In this document: positions 38,335 through 51,343 of the stretch, one piece after another
Layout: each line of letters begins with the position of its first letter
How positions within the stretch are numbered: the stretch's first letter is position 1
From: Coniferiporia sulphurascens
Lineage: Eukaryota; Basidiomycota; Agaricomycetes; Hymenochaetales; Hymenochaetaceae
NCBI GenBank assembly: GCA_002794785.1
Contig: NBBA01000009.1
Span: 1,612,001 to 1,676,000, forward strand
Direction of reading: 5' to 3'
Length of the DNA stretch: 64,000 nucleotides
The notes under the pieces: generated by a model
Seen by the model: the letters and a program-made list of their open reading frames with translations, nothing else
The model's database searches: none
Told to the model about the DNA's origin: nothing
Made by a program: the position numbers and the translations under genes

Positions 38335-39613
38335 TTAGCGCTTGCCCTGCACGAGTGCACCGACGGAAACGTTGTTCCATCCCTTCGAACGCTCGCTCCG
38401 GGCACCGCGTGCGCGTGCCCATGCCTCCATATTCTTCAAACCAGGATATAGCGCCACGCACTGCGCAATGAGCGTCTCATACGACTCAGGCAGCGCTGTG
38501 CGATCATTGTGCACACGCTCGATATCTGCGATTCTGTGCGTGAAGAAGTGGACGCGTCAGCATTCTTTCTTCCGTAACTACAAATTCGGCCTTGGAGCAC
38601 TTACAAGTCTTTCGTGTGCTTGTTCGCTGATAGCAGCATGCGTGCGACGAAGCCTGGTACAGCGGGCAACGCACGTCCCGCTCCGCGTGCGTACGCTTCT
38701 GCAGCTTCCTGCATTGTAAGCGCATCCCCAACAACTGGGATCGCTTTCCCTATGTATGCATCTGGCGCGAGCAGTACCGCGAGCGCAACGTGTCCGATAT
38801 CGTCCGCAGCCTAATAAAAGTCGGTGCGTTTAGTGTCTGTAGTACTTGTACTGACGAATGAAGGAGTGCAATGCGTACAATAAGCTGCAGTTTCGTATCT
38901 TTCTTCAACCCGTTGCGTAGAACCGCTGTAGTGATGCGCCCGACTGCGCCGTCGAAGTTCTCCATGAAGAACGCGGGGCGGAGAATCCTAAATAGCAAAT
39001 GTATTAGCTATGAACTAATGGTACAAGAATAAAGTATACGTACGTCCAGCGCAAACCATCGAGCGATTTTATGTGGCGCTCGATGTGCACCTTCGCAGCG
39101 CGATCGAGTGTGAGCTGGTCATCAAAGCCCTCGCCGCCGCGCTCGACAGAGGAGAACACAAAGTGTTGTACACCATACTCGAGTGCAAGGTCCGCAACCA
39201 ACTGCACAAAAATATCAGGAAAACCTTGGCAACCCATGTCTACAGCCACAGGCCGCTCGACGTACCTTGCCCTGTTTCTCCTCTCCACTCGCGTCGGCAC
39301 CGAGTCCGGGGAACGCGAGGACCATGAACACGGCCCACACGCCGCCCTGCGCTTTCTGCTTCTCAAACACTTCGCGGACAGAGTCCGGGTCATCGAGGTT
39401 GCCTTCTATAAGGTCGACGCGGTCCGCAGAGGACAGGTGGTTCGATGTCGCGGACTTGAGCGAGCGCGTAAGCGCAAGGATACGCAGATCCGCCGCAGAG
39501 CCCGTCGAGAGCGCTGCGCCAACGAAAGCGCGTCCCTGCTTTCCTGTCGCCCCGACGACGAGCACCGTGCGCGTCGCCGCTGGCTGTTCGGGTGCTGCTG
39601 GTGCCTCAGACAT
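38335..39613 (-). CDS. NmrA-like NAD(P)-binding protein
   Basis: ATG at 39613. The Rossmann motif is VLVVGATGKQGRAFVGA near residue 20. Then TRSLKSATSNHL (cofactor 2'-phosphate region), VDLIEGNLDDPDSVREVF and VWAVFMVLAFPG. After an intron: LALEYGVQHFVFSSVERGG, the short-chain-like Ser block, then ILRPAFFMENFDG and a C-terminal part ending SVGALVQGKR. This is the atypical SDR subgroup of NmrA/HSCARG proteins, which sense NADP redox state or act as reductases. The Tyr-Lys catalytic pair of classical SDRs is not seen, which favours a sensor or divergent reductase role. Five exons. Confidence 0.87.
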
Positions 39614-40335
39614 GTCGCCGGAAGGATAGCTGAGTTGCTTGCTGGGGGGTGAAGTTGGTTGAAAGGCAACCAGCGTGAGAGGGGAGGCTAGTTCATGGTT
39701 TGCTCAAGGTCGGATGCCTCCCGGTCGAAGCGTGATCGCTGTGCTGCGCGTCGCGGCGAACAGAAGGGAGATAGATGGACCCATGCTCGCCGGAACAAGC
39801 TGATCTTCGTGAGTGTAATCGGTTGATAGGACAACAAGTCTCGCCGCGATGATTTATCTGTGAGCCCATTAGATGCCCGTAGCTGATCTGGGGTTGAGGC
39901 GAGGTGCCGTGTGCGGAACAACTGTAACTTATTTGACGCAAGCCTCCGGTGTACTAACTTAACATATAAAGTTTGGCTCTAGTATAGGGTTCATTGGTAT
40001 AAAGATAAAACCAAATCATCGAACTCTAAAGTTAGCAGCCAGTGGTTTGATATCACCTTCGCAATTGTAGCCATCGTCTAACGAACCCATTGATTGTGAT
40101 CCTCTGTCTGCTTGTCACCAAAAACCACTAAACGATGTTCAGTTCCTGAATCTTGCCTCGCTATACATCTTCGTTGTTCAACCTTGATACTGTTCACCTC
40201 GGTTTTAATCAGTGTACTGCGCATTGTTCTAACCCGAGATTCCTTATAAGCTCCTGGTCCACTCGCCCACTCCTCCACCCAATAATTCGGAATCCAAGCT
40301 CACTGGCACCCTCAGGCTAACCGCTCTCTTTTGCC
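39614..40335. other. Divergent spacer, NmrA-like gene / DUF6533 copy 1
   Basis: 722 bp with short frames only, none convincing. Must hold two promoters. Confidence 0.4.
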
Positions 40336-42535
40336 ATGAATTCATCCACTACGGTTATTCCTACTCCTATTGAATCCCTCATCCCTCTCGTGCGCGACGC
40401 CAACACAGTCGACCGCAGTGAGGGTGCGCCATTCTGCTTCCCCCTCTGCCCGTGCTCGTCTTCTTGGATTGCCTGCTGACCGTGACTGTCTTAAACAGCG
40501 ACTGCTACTGCATGCCTGATATATGACATTATCATCTCCTGGGACCAAGAGGTGCGAGGCCTAGTAAGACCGTATTTGACTTCCGCTTTTATTTCTTCCA
40601 TCCGTCATAGGTCGAGTACGTTTGGAGGTGCGTCACATCCATGCGAGTATAACTTATATAGGCACTTCAGGCCTTATATGCGTTCAATCGTCAGATCGGC
40701 GTGGACGCCCCCGAAGTTCCTCTACCTCTTTTCGCGGTACTTTCCCCTGATTACGCAAATGTGAGTTGTATTCTTCCCTAGGTCTGACTGGCTACTGAGC
40801 CGACCGCTCTTTCATCCAGTGTGAATATGTCCGGTGGGCTCCCGTTTTATTCTTCTGTGGGACGAAACTCATAACCTCTCCAGAAGCGATGGATTTCAAG
40901 GTCACCGATAAAGTGAGCCCTCGTAAAGAAAATAAAACTATTTAGTTGCACTAATACGGTTCTGCAGTTGTTTGCACACACTCTGTCTTTTAGGAACATC
41001 CCTGGTTGACCTTTGAAACAGTTGCCACGGTTGGACATTATTCGAAGCAACGTGAGTTAAACACTACCGGTCATGAGGCGCTTCTGGCCTAATGTTTTGG
41101 AAACAGTGCTGGACAATTAATCGTCCTAGGGATCGAGGTTTCACTGATGTTGCGAGTATATGCGTTATACAAGCGGGACAGACGAAGTGGGTCCTCTTGG
41201 AAATCTCATTTACAGTCTCAAAACGTTTGCTATAACTGTTATTTAGTTCTCTTGATGATCCTCCTTCTTTACGTTGGCACGTTTCATTTCTTGGGAACTG
41301 TTCTTTCAGGACACTCACCTCTACTTTTCAGCCGAGGTGACGGTACGGGTCCTGTGTTATTACTTACAATTTCCGAAAGGTTACTTACACAAGAGACCGG
41401 TGTTGATAGACTCTCTGCGTTATAATCGGACTCGCCCTCGATAGAATGGTTTCCATTGCTCCCCTCCGAGCTATTTTCCCCTCAGATTTTCCGCTGTCAG
41501 GATGTTTCCCAACAAACGTACCTACCTTCCTCAATTACTTCTGGTACGCCTACCCTCATTCGTCTCCTCTCCTCTGACGTATACAATAAATTGCTGATGA
41601 CGACCGGTACAGGATACCCTCACTGATTTTCGAAAGTACGTCTTCATCCTCCAATACGTCCTTGCATACCGCCTCTTCATTTTCACCTTCTTCCTGAATG
41701 CACTTATTCGTTATCGATATTTTTAGGTATTCTGTTTATCCTTATGGCGATCAATGTTGTACGATACGCCCACGAGCAGAAGGGGCTCACCCCACTCCTT
41801 GCGCAATTCCTTAGAGACGGGACTATGTACTACGCCGCGTGCGTGCACCTATTTCTCCCCTTGCCATCTCTTCTCGCCTTTGTCCGTCATGCACAACTAG
41901 CTAAACGTAATTGTTATTTCTTCAGGATATTCGGTATGTTGCTCTCGCTCACCCTTAAAAAAGGCACATTGCGACCTACGTGTTGAAAACTGAATAATTA
42001 ATACGCAGCTATTCTCCTAGCTAACGTCCTTCTGTACCTGCTCACCAACTCGGCGTTGGCGCAAGTAGCGATAGGGCAAGTCACCCCCCGTGTGCATTTT
42101 TCCGCACCATTGACGTTATGCTTCCGGCAGATGGGAACTGTCAGCCTTTTCGATAGCCGTGAGTTTCCTCCTGCTTTCGTCTTCATACCTTGAACCAAAC
42201 CCAAACCCGTGATTAACATATCGTCTCGTACGTACTAAAAAAAGGGCTCCCGACTGATTCTGAACCTGCGCGCTATGGGCCATGCGACGTGTTCGCCCAC
42301 AGGTGCGGGAAATGTCACGACGCTCGACGTGATGCGCTTCGACGAGTGTCCAGGACACCAGCTGCTGTCGCGGTACTCGGGGGCGCAAACGCAGGCGTCT
42401 ACGTCCACGTCCATGGGGAACAGCTCATTGGCTACGGAGGTTTTCGACACACAGAGGTACGGGGACGCCGGGGGAAGCTCCGACTTGGATGCGAACAGGA
42501 AGCGGGATTGGATATCGGAGTGGGCAGGCGTGTAG
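40336..42535 (+). CDS. DUF6533 multi-pass membrane protein, copy 1
   Basis: Start ATG 40336 gives PIESLIPLVRDANTVDRS, then after a short intron ATACLIYDIIISWDQE, VEYVWR and SAWTPPKFLYLFSRYFPLI. The YDxxIxxDQEVEYIWR...PKxLYLxxRY pattern is the N-terminal signature of DUF6533, found in large families of agaricomycete seven-helix-like membrane proteins. Later exons encode further helices (EVSLMLRVYALYKRD at about 41130; ILFILMAINVVRY at 41730) and a soluble Ser/Asp-rich C-terminus ending DWISEWAGV. Exon borders in the middle are tentative. Function unknown; the layout suggests a receptor-like sensor. Closest relative is the neighbour at 44726, in the same orientation. Confidence 0.78.
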
Positions 42536-44725
42536 TGACAAAAGCGGACGGGGACCTTAGACTCGGGAGCTAGAGATGGTTTTTGTTGCTAGTAATAACA
42601 AGAAGATACACTACGTTGTCCGGCGGTGGCGGTAAATTCCCGCCTGCGAACCACGTGACTCCCGATTTATTACGAGAATCCGAGTGTGGCTGGTTTACTA
42701 TCTCGTTCCTCGGCGTCAGAAATTTGGTCATTTAATTATTTTTGAGCGCCAGCCTAGAGAATAAACGGCGGGTAACATGGAACTAGGTGAAAGCATACGC
42801 ACGAGGAGCAGCCTGGTCTGCTGCAGGGCTTGTAGAGTATGCCACGGCGCCGTACTGACGTGCTGGTGGTAAGTGTGTCTCTACCGTAAGCGGATCGATG
42901 AAGCGTCTATCTGCACGGAAGCCATTGCTGGTGTCAGTCTTCAAAACGCGATCACCGCTCTGATGCGTATGATATAATTATAGACGCGATTCGATCGCCT
43001 TGATCGCTTACTTGTGAGCTAAAATCTTCACGCCGTTTATTCAGACGTCCCTTGGGCCATGCCAGTGCATGGAACGGCTATTTGACGCAGGCAAATTTGC
43101 CAATGAACTACATTGATTCTAGCGTGGATAAAATGTAGAGCTAGTATCTCATCTAGCTTACTGTAAACTCAGGTTACCTACTAGCGCCAGGTGGGGAACG
43201 GCGGATTTATCATGATGAAAACCCCTACTAAAAGCGTCTATCCAGTGACGCTCTTGCACAGTCACAGAATCTGTTTGGGCCGCAGCATCACGCTATAACA
43301 GCTTTTATGACCCCAATTTTAGGCACGTAATGATTGTGAGCATACAGGATAAATACTGGCGATACAGTTTGCCTGATGATGCCTGGCGGCTCACACCGAT
43401 CACTCCTCTGTAAAATGTTGGAAATCAGCAATCCGCGTCGCTAGCGAATGCACTTCGTGGATACCCAAGTATATCGTTTAACCAGTAGATAATCGCGCGA
43501 GGGAAACCGAGCGCGCATACAACAAGAAAAATCTACGAAAAATATTAAAACTCCGACGGCGACTCGGCATCGAGCTCTTCAACCATGAAATCGAACCTTC
43601 TTTTAAAAGGTACTGCACTATTCATAGTGACAAGACCCCTCGTTTCTTCACTATAAGCGCAGACGGCGACCACGGATCCGGGCACGAACAGCAATTTTAC
43701 TCATCGGCGGTAATTTGAGTATGCGTCGTCAATCATGGATTACGTAACACGTTTGGGTATAAGCACAAACCATTTTGTCTCCTTTTTTACAGACTGAACG
43801 CATCGGTCCGTCGAACCATCTTGTGTCGCTAATGGGGACCTCTGTTTCCGAGATGCCCGAGGAGGCTGCCCCTACGAGCCACGCAACGGCTCATGCTCCG
43901 TGTAGTCGGCCTGCTGGATATCAATGATTGTGGCTGACCCCGATCACGAAAACTTGATCACGTAACTTGCGGAGAGGCTACAGTAAGTTGGTGCAATCAC
44001 AATCTCTCTTCGCCGTAGGTATTGGTCACACGGCGGTCATGATGGTTTAAGGGGTCTACCGCTGCCGCCGTCATTGAATTGACAAAACTATTTCAGAAGT
44101 CCCGACTCGGATGAAACTCGGCCACCGTAACTGACTGTGCCGCAGGACACTGCGTCATACAGCCACAAGTAAAACTACCACAACAATTACCTACACTACA
44201 GGATTTAGTGAGCAAATAAAAGAAAGAAAATGTCTTTTGAATGAACTGTTAATCGCTTGTAGGCCACGTCTGCGTTGGCTCATGAAAACTGACATTCACA
44301 TATGCATATTGCTGACTAACCCTCGACTTATAACAAGGTCAGTTCCCAAAAGGGGTCCAACTTCCCGTTTCATCCCCCTCAGCACTTAAATTACTTGTTG
44401 AGTATCACATAGCATGTTACCCGTCCACTAAAGCAGGGTACTCAATCAAAGACGACTGTTATGATACGTGTGCGAGGCACGGAAGACAATTAGCCACCAC
44501 GGTCCAGCAATGCGTTGCAATATCATCACGAGCCCGGGCCCGCACGGCTCAGCAGTAAGTACTGCCACAGATGGCATCTTTGTCTAGGTCGCACTCGGAA
44601 TTTTCAGCCGTAATTTCGCCCTGAAGTTCTCGAGCGCGATCCGACGTCTCGGAGTTTTTGGTATATTTAAGTCCCCTTGACCGTCCATCTAATGACTTCG
44701 TCTGTGACCAACCCAGCACTCCTTT
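42536..44725. other. 2.2-kb spacer between the two DUF6533 paralogues
   Basis: No frame of note on either strand and no recognised repeat or transposase. Contains the promoter of copy 2. Length is unusual for this gene-dense window. Confidence 0.4.
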
Positions 44726-46915
44726 ATGAACTCCTCCACGCCAGCTATCCCTATCGAATCTCTTGTCCCGCTGGTGCGCGACGCCCACACCGTTGACCGT
44801 AGTGGGGGTGCGTCGCTTCACTAGACTGCCCTGGGACCGCTTGCTAACCGAGGTTGGTCTCTGCAGTGGCTGCGGCTGCGTGCCTGGTGTACGATATTAT
44901 CGTTTGCTGGGACCAAGAGGTAGACTTCATACTGGCCCTTCCTTTACCTTCTCTTATTTCTGTTCAACCTCAGGTCGAATACATCTGGAAGTGCGTCGCG
45001 GGCACGGAGACAGAAGCGGTCCTGTCCCCTCATGTTTTCATTACAGGTCGGCGTGGACGCCCCCCAAATTCCTATATTTATTCGCGCGCTATTTCTCCTT
45101 GATTGTGCAAATGCGAGTCTTGCGCGCATATAACCTTCTTTCTCCTGACTGATTGGTTGCTAATTTTACACAGTGTAAACATGGCGGGTGAGCATATTCC
45201 TGTTTTCTACGGAAATGAACCGACATTTTCTTTTAGAGTCAACGGCTTTTGATGTTACCGATAAAGTGAGCTTCGCATTGATAAATCGAAAATTACTCGA
45301 CCTTATTCGCCTGGTCTGCAGTTGTTCGTATTCGTATCATCTTCTGATGACATAGTAATTGGAATGAATCTATAAACAGCTGTCGCAACTGGACGATATT
45401 CGAGGGAGTGTAAGTTACGCGCTGCCTCGTACCTGTCGCCTTTGATACTGATCCCCTCGCTAATAGCGCCGGACAACTGATCGTCATGGGAGTGGAGATC
45501 TCGCTGATGCTTCGCGTATATGCGCTGTTCAGACGGGATAAACGGAGTGCGTCTCCCGAAATCATTTCAATGGATCCTCATCGAGTTTCTCACGTTCTGT
45601 GTCACATTCAGTTCTTGCGTTGCTCATATTTCTGTACTTTGGTATGTTTTTTTCTCTGCCCGCAATAGTCGCGAGTACCCTGACACTTATACTGCACCCG
45701 TACCCAACAGCTGAAGTTACGGTACGTACGAATCATTATACTCGAATTGCTTCCGCTTTTCTTCCAGCCGTTCACTTAAGAGGCCGATCATGATGTAACA
45801 GGCTATTTCCGTTATCCTTGGACTCGCCCTCAGCGAAATCATCTCCGTCGCCCCACTGCTGGGTATATTTCCCCCGGATTTCCCATTATCAGGATGTTTC
45901 CCAATATACGTGCCTGGATTCTTCTCTTTTTATTGGTGGATTATTTCCTTCTTTGATATATGCGAACCAGTGGCTGACGTCGGCTGATCCGAAGGATACC
46001 CCCTCTGATCTTCGAAAGTGCGCCTAATTTCACTGATGGACTTTCACCATTAATTTATCTTCTATTTTCGCACCTGATCTAACCGCGTTGCCATTTTTAT
46101 TGACAGGTATTCTGTTTATTTTGATGACGATCAATTTCGTACGCTATGTCCGTGAGCAAAAAACACCAATGCCGCTCATCACGCAGTTCTTTCGAGATGG
46201 AACCGTGTACTACGCTGTGTACGTGCATCTTCTTCCTGCCCCACTTCTCCTCCGCCTATCAACTATGTCGGAGATTGAACACCAAAACTTCATTTTACAG
46301 GATATTCGGTGCGTTTTCATCACCTGCTGCGCAAGACGCACCTCAATCCTGGTTTTTGGTACTGAGACTGATTAATTTGCTTTGATCTGATGGACGTTGC
46401 ACAGCGACCCTCTTGACGAACGTCCTTTTGTACCAACTCGTTAACTCAGCGTTAGCGCAAGTGGCGATCGGGTAAATTCTCCAATGACAACCATCCTATC
46501 CGCATCCACTAATATCATACCCGCCGCAGCTGGGAGTTAACGGCTTTCTCAATAGCGGTGAGTCCTCCTCCATCGTTTATTGGGTACAAAGCCAAAGAGG
46601 GACTGGACTAACGCTCGTATTTGCAAAAAGGGTTCCCGTTTGATCCTAAACCTGCGCGTCGTCGGCTACGCAACGCGTTCGCCTGCGGGTACAGCGGAAG
46701 TTGCGACGCTCGAGGTGATGCGCTTTGACGCGAATCCTAGCCCCGAGCTGCTGTCGCGGTATTCGCGTGCGCGGACGCAGGAGCAGACGCAGACATCCTC
46801 GTTCGCATCCTCGGAGCTCAGCTTGCCCTCCGCAGGGGACGAGGCCACAGAATCTGACGGGTCCTTGGGCACGGATATAAGGCGAGACTGGATATCGGAG
46901 TGGGAAAGCGTGTAA
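44726..46915 (+). CDS. DUF6533 multi-pass membrane protein, copy 2
   Basis: Start ATG 44726: PAIPIESLVPLVRDAHTVDRS, matching copy 1 almost residue for residue. Then AAAACLVYDIIVCWDQE, VEYIWK and SAWTPPKFLYLFARYFSLI. Intron positions agree with copy 1. Next: GVEISLMLRVYALFRRDKR (45487), helices to 45840, ILFILMTINFVRYVREQK (46109) and a C-terminal Ser-rich tail ending DWISEWESV at 46915. All blocks recognisable in copy 1 are present here too, so both look functional. The pair arose by tandem duplication and has diverged well beyond the GNAT array to the right. Confidence 0.78.
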
Positions 46916-47075
46916 CAGCATAAGCGGACGAGGACCTCGGGCTTGGAAAAAAGCAGCTATCATTATTAGTATTCGAGCATGTATTGCAGTCTATTGTAAC
47001 ACTTCGTACAAGAAAAACACAAATTAGCGCGGATATTCGTTCCCTTTTCCCTTCTTTTTTTAGGCGCGCAATAAG

Positions 47076-47868
47076 TCAAACCATCTCGGCCTCGCCAGCG
47101 CCACTGACAATCGCGCCCCCGAGCTCACCCATCTCACTGAGAGTGCGCTCGAAGAGCCTGTCGAACGCCTGCTGCAGTCCGAGGCGTTCAAGCGCGCCTG
47201 CGAGGTCGTCCAGCTCCGAAGCGTCCGCATCTTCGGTACGCAGGCCTTCGAGCCACTCCTCGAGCCGAGACGTGCCAGAGACAAGAAGGCTACGCAGGCG
47301 TGTGCGATCTGTCTGCGACACACTGGGAGCATCAGCGTACCCTGGGGCCGGTCCCATCTCCGCGTCCTCGCTTGCAGCGGCATGTGTGTGGTAGGTCGGA
47401 TCACCAGAATCAACCCCCTCGCGCCGCGCAGGGTCCCATGCATGGGCGCGAAGCACGGTGCACCAGCCGCGGTCTAATTCGTCGAGCAGTTCGAGAAGTG
47501 CAGGGAGAGACTGCGGTGTGGCCGGGTAGCCTGGTACGGCCCCAAGGAGCTCGCCAGTGAGGCGCAGGAGGAGGGCACTGCGTAGCGCACCCTGGGGCGG
47601 AGCAGGCGGAACTTGTAGTATCAGCGCAAGTAGGGGGTGCGCGGTCGCAAGATAGGCCTCCAACGTCGGAAGCGTCGTCGAGGGGAGGGTCCTGCGTGCC
47701 CCGGCTCAGGTGCGCACGAACCGCGTGCGATCAGGGGGCGCACCGCTTTTTGAAGTTGCGCGTGAGATCGAGCAGCTGCGCATCAACATACTGCACGAGA
47801 TTGCGTTCTTGTCTTGCGGACAGCGGTTGTGTGCGAACTGCCGTTGTGTTATTGTCTGGTGCGGACAT
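47076..47868 (-). CDS. Conserved fungal protein of unknown function
   Basis: Two exons: start ATG 47868, and a short GT-AG intron (about 47700-47750) joining RNFKKR to TLPSTTLPTLEAYLATAHPLL. The first exon is LSARQERNLVQYVDAQLLDL. The second is helical and rich in Leu, Ala and Glu with no membrane segment, ending EMGELGGAIVSGAGEAEMV. A pattern of SVSQTDRTRLRSLLVSGTSRLEEWLE recurs in hypothetical basidiomycete proteins as far as I remember, but I cannot name the family. High GC and an unbroken 195-codon exon support it as a real gene. Confidence 0.7.
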
Positions 47869-48067
47869 GGTGGTTGGAATGAAAGAGAAATGAAAGAGAA
47901 ATGGTCGGCTATGGGTGTTGCCGAACCGGTGTCGATCAGTGTAATGCATATGGTCCCGAATAAGTCGCTAAAGCTACCAGCAGCAACTTGTATACTAAGC
48001 ACGCTGCATTCTTTCCTCCTCCCAACATCCTCTCCCTCTCCCTTTCCTACGACGGTCAACTTACAAG

Positions 48068-49596
48068 ATGTCTTTGGAAGGTTGGCCTGTGTCTCCTTCT
48101 CAGCGGTATCGTGGCTGATAACAGTCCAGCGCTCAAGACCCAAAACCTCTTCTCTGTAGCGGGCAAGACAGGTCCGCGAACACTCATGGTCTCTTCTTAA
48201 CATCATACTCAAGGTCAGCCAAGCCCTTGTTAGCGGTGGAGGCTCTGGTGTAGGCAAGATGATTGCTTCCGGGCTAGTCGCGAATGGTGCCAAGGTCTAC
48301 ATCGCGGCGCGCAAGGAGGGCCAGCTGAAAGCCGTGAGCTCTACTCTCCATACAAGCCTCCCACAGTCCTCATCGTCATAACCGTACTCAAGGCCGCTGA
48401 TGAACTGAATGCCGCGGGGCCCGGAAAATGCTTCTACATCGTTGCGGATTTGGGGGTTCGTGAGCCTGTCCACTCGCGCGTGATATCCTGAGTTGCTGAT
48501 TAGAGACCCCTCCCGGAACCCAGTCAAAAGCAGGCTGCGACGCACTCGTCGCAGAGTTCAAGAAGCGCGAGACCAAGCTCCATATCCTTGTCAACAACTC
48601 CGGCGCAACGTGGGGCGCACCGTATGACAATTTCCCGGAAAAAGAGGGCTGGGATCGCGTCCTTGCGCTTAACGTAAAAAGCATTTTTTACAGTACGTTT
48701 TTAGCTCGCGTGAGAGCTGTTTGGGATATTTATTAAGACCGGGCACCCCCGTTGGCAGTGACGTCTGGGTATGTAGTCAAGACCCCATCGGTCGTTTTAT
48801 GTTTGCTGATATTAAACTGCGGATAGCTTGACGGAACTTCTTGCCAAGGATGCGACTTCTACAGACCCCGGCCGTGTTATTAACATATCCTCCATAGCAG
48901 GGGTTGACTCGCACGCGGAAGATAGTAGCCTTGCGAATCCAGGATCAGGTCTCTGGAGCTGTAAGACTGGTCTCAGCGTTTCGTAAAATCAGTACTCACA
49001 GCGTCTTCAAGACAACACAAGTAAAGCGGCTGGTGAGAAACTGCACTTTTAGTTTGTCTCGATCTCCTTATGTAACGTCGATTTCTTTCTAAACAGTTAA
49101 TCATCTGACTTCCCAACTCGCCGTAACTCTTGGCCGAAGGGCAATTACGTTAGTAATATCTTTACAATGATTTCCACGCACTGATCGCCCTCGGATCTTC
49201 TCTTAGCGTCAATGCCATCTTACCAGGGTAAGTATATGCTGGCAGCAGTCATGCACTAAAGACTCACTCAAGAAATTCCGATGCGCAACAGCGTCTTCCC
49301 CTCAAAGATGACTGCGTTCGGGTTCAAGCAGGCCGGCGAAGACAAGATGAACAAGGCACAACCATCAGGTACGTTTTGAGCTCTCCACCATACTCCCAGT
49401 CCAGCGCTCTTTTAATCTGCTCCTATTAAACCATACACGTTGTCTTGTAGGCCGGGTCGGCGCACCAACGGACATGGCTGGCCTGGCCCTCTTCCTGTGC
49501 TCACCAGCCTCGTCTTACGTGACGGGCGCCCACATCCTCCTTGACGGAGGCGCGGTGCTGGCGACTAGGCGGGCTAGCCCAGCTGCAAGGTTGTGA
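48068..49596 (+). CDS. Short-chain dehydrogenase/reductase (classical SDR)
   Basis: NAD(P)-dependent oxidoreductase. Exons give NLFSVAGKTALVSGGGSGVGKMIASGL, the cofactor loop; the usual TGxxxGxG reads SGGGSGVG. Then FKKRETKLHILVNNSGATWG (NNAG-type motif as NNSG), RVINISSIAG with the catalytic Ser, SYNTSKAAVNHLTSQLAV holding Tyr-x-x-x-Lys, and ITVNAILPG. The C-terminus has FLCSPASSYVTGAHILLDGG. The active-site tetrad is complete. Eight or so exons; two lie within 21-60 bp of one another around 49000. The first exon is uncertain: ATG 48068 is the best candidate but its splice phase does not obviously fit. Substrate unknown; resembles 3-oxoacyl-ACP/rhamnolipid-type reductases. Confidence 0.85.
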
Positions 49597-50036
49597 TTAA
49601 AGTGATGATGAAAATTAATACTTTAGGAGAGACGGTCTTCGATTCTACGCTTATCTATCTACCTCGGGTCTCTACCTTTTTGTTTTCCACCCTTTCCATG
49701 TGGGAGCCGTGCCGTGAAGTGTGCTTCTTGTTGTTACAGTACTACATACGCGAGTGATCCGGACCCGGTACATGAACTATTCCGATGATGGTATGATCGA
49801 TGATGGTGTGATGGTGAGAGGAAGTCGAATTCTCCACGGCTTTTGCGCCGTATAAGTTAGAAATTAGCAAATACGAGGTACATAAATAGAGGGTTGAGCG
49901 AGGTATACAAAGCTTTCGGACTCCGGATGCGCGGGAGTCAGGAAAATATAGCGTTTAAATGCCGATAGGAAAAGCGAAGCAAACAATAATGATAAGGCAA
50001 GCTGAGAGAAAAGTCTTAAGGTGCGGGAGCATAGTG
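49597..50036. other. Convergent spacer, SDR / membrane protein A
   Basis: Only 3' UTR-type sequence seen. This is the left boundary of the GNAT/membrane-protein array. Confidence 0.4.
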
Positions 50037-51343
50037 TCATAATTTCCGGTTCGGTTGCGGGACGAGAGGAAGAGAACGAGCTTTGTAGGGGTGAGACGCA
50101 GCGCCCGGGTGTTCGACACCTCCGCATGCGGGCGGGGGTCTCACCTCGCTGAAGACGGTGCCGTCCATCTCCGAGGGCGCGATGTTTTTCAATACAATCG
50201 TCTCTGATAGACTCACGGCCGTGCCCGAGCCCGTGCCTGCACGGGTACTTGGGTCTGTGTTCGGACCTGTGAAACTGGAGGTGGGGTACCCGTAATTAAC
50301 TACACTCGGGCCTACTGTATATGCGCTAAGCAGGGCGTCGCTTGAGACGTGTTGCACACCGTTACGCATATCCGGACTGTGAGACTCGGACCCGCTGCTG
50401 CAGGTGCTGCAGGGACGCGCCGGCGCGTAGAATTCCCCGACAGCAAGACCGTCTATCGAAATGCGCACCCTCTTATTGCACCGCCGCTTGCGGAGGAAGC
50501 GGAGGAAGAAGAACAAGGCGACAGATACGCCGAGCACGACGACCACACCGGCGACCACAGGGCCGACGATAACGCCTATGCTCATCGAGCTGCCTGACTG
50601 ACTCGAGGAGAGCGTGATTCTAGAACTTATTAATGAGCTGTCGTCGGCACTGTTTTGGAAAAAAAGAGCTAATTAGTCAAAGGCCGGCATGGAGAAGGGC
50701 CAGACGTACGTATAGATAATGGCATCAAGAAGGACAAGGGCTTGCTCGCCAGCGTGCCCCGACTCGAGAGTGATAGTGTGTAACGTGTTCGGAAGGCCCG
50801 TCTGCGCGAATACAGTCTGGTTGAAAAGGTACGTCGCGTTGCCGTCAGGTTGCTTTTGGAATACGCCAGCTGTCACATTGTCAATCTTAAATGTCATATC
50901 CGTGTCCCCGTCGGGCGTCGTTGTATTCGAACCCATTAGGATGCACACAACGTACACCGCTGTACCTGCAGCAGGTTAAACGCGGTCGCATTAGCACTTT
51001 TCCAGTTGGCGAGCAGTGGACGCTTACCAACGAAGGACACGGACGCCTGGATGAATTGACCGGGATCGCTGTTCACAATAGTTCCACTGGGATTGAAGGT
51101 TGCATCCGTCCACGTCCCCAAATACGCATCGCTCACAGGTGACGGTTTGGCTGTGCAATTCGTGCACGTCTGACCTCGCTGCCAAGTCCCAAACGGGGGG
51201 TCATATGAGATGTGCTGACCATTCGTCGGGTCACCGAACTGATCATCTATCGTCACGTTTACGGAGTCGGCCAGAGAAGTGCGTGGAAGCAGTAGAAGCA
51301 GTAGCAGATAGATAGGATGTAATAATAGCGATAACTTGCTCAT
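50037..51343 (-). CDS. Single-pass membrane protein A with secreted jelly-roll-like ectodomain
   Basis: ATG 51343 opens a signal peptide (LLLHPIYLLLLLLLPRTSLA), then an ectodomain starting DSVNVTIDDQFGDPTNG with a CTNC pair and many N-glycosylation sites (NVT, NCT, NTT, NAT, NQT). Two ectodomain exons end with SGHAGEQALVLLDAIIYT. The third exon has a Ser-rich stalk, one transmembrane helix (GVIVGPVVAGVVVVLGVSVALFFFL), a basic stop-transfer (RKRRCNKRV) and a 150-residue cytosolic Ser/Thr/Pro tail. The layout matches an abundant agaricomycete family of Mid2/WSC-like surface proteins; function unknown. Paralogue B lies at 61446-62784. The tail here lacks the PPSY motif of B. Confidence 0.82.
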
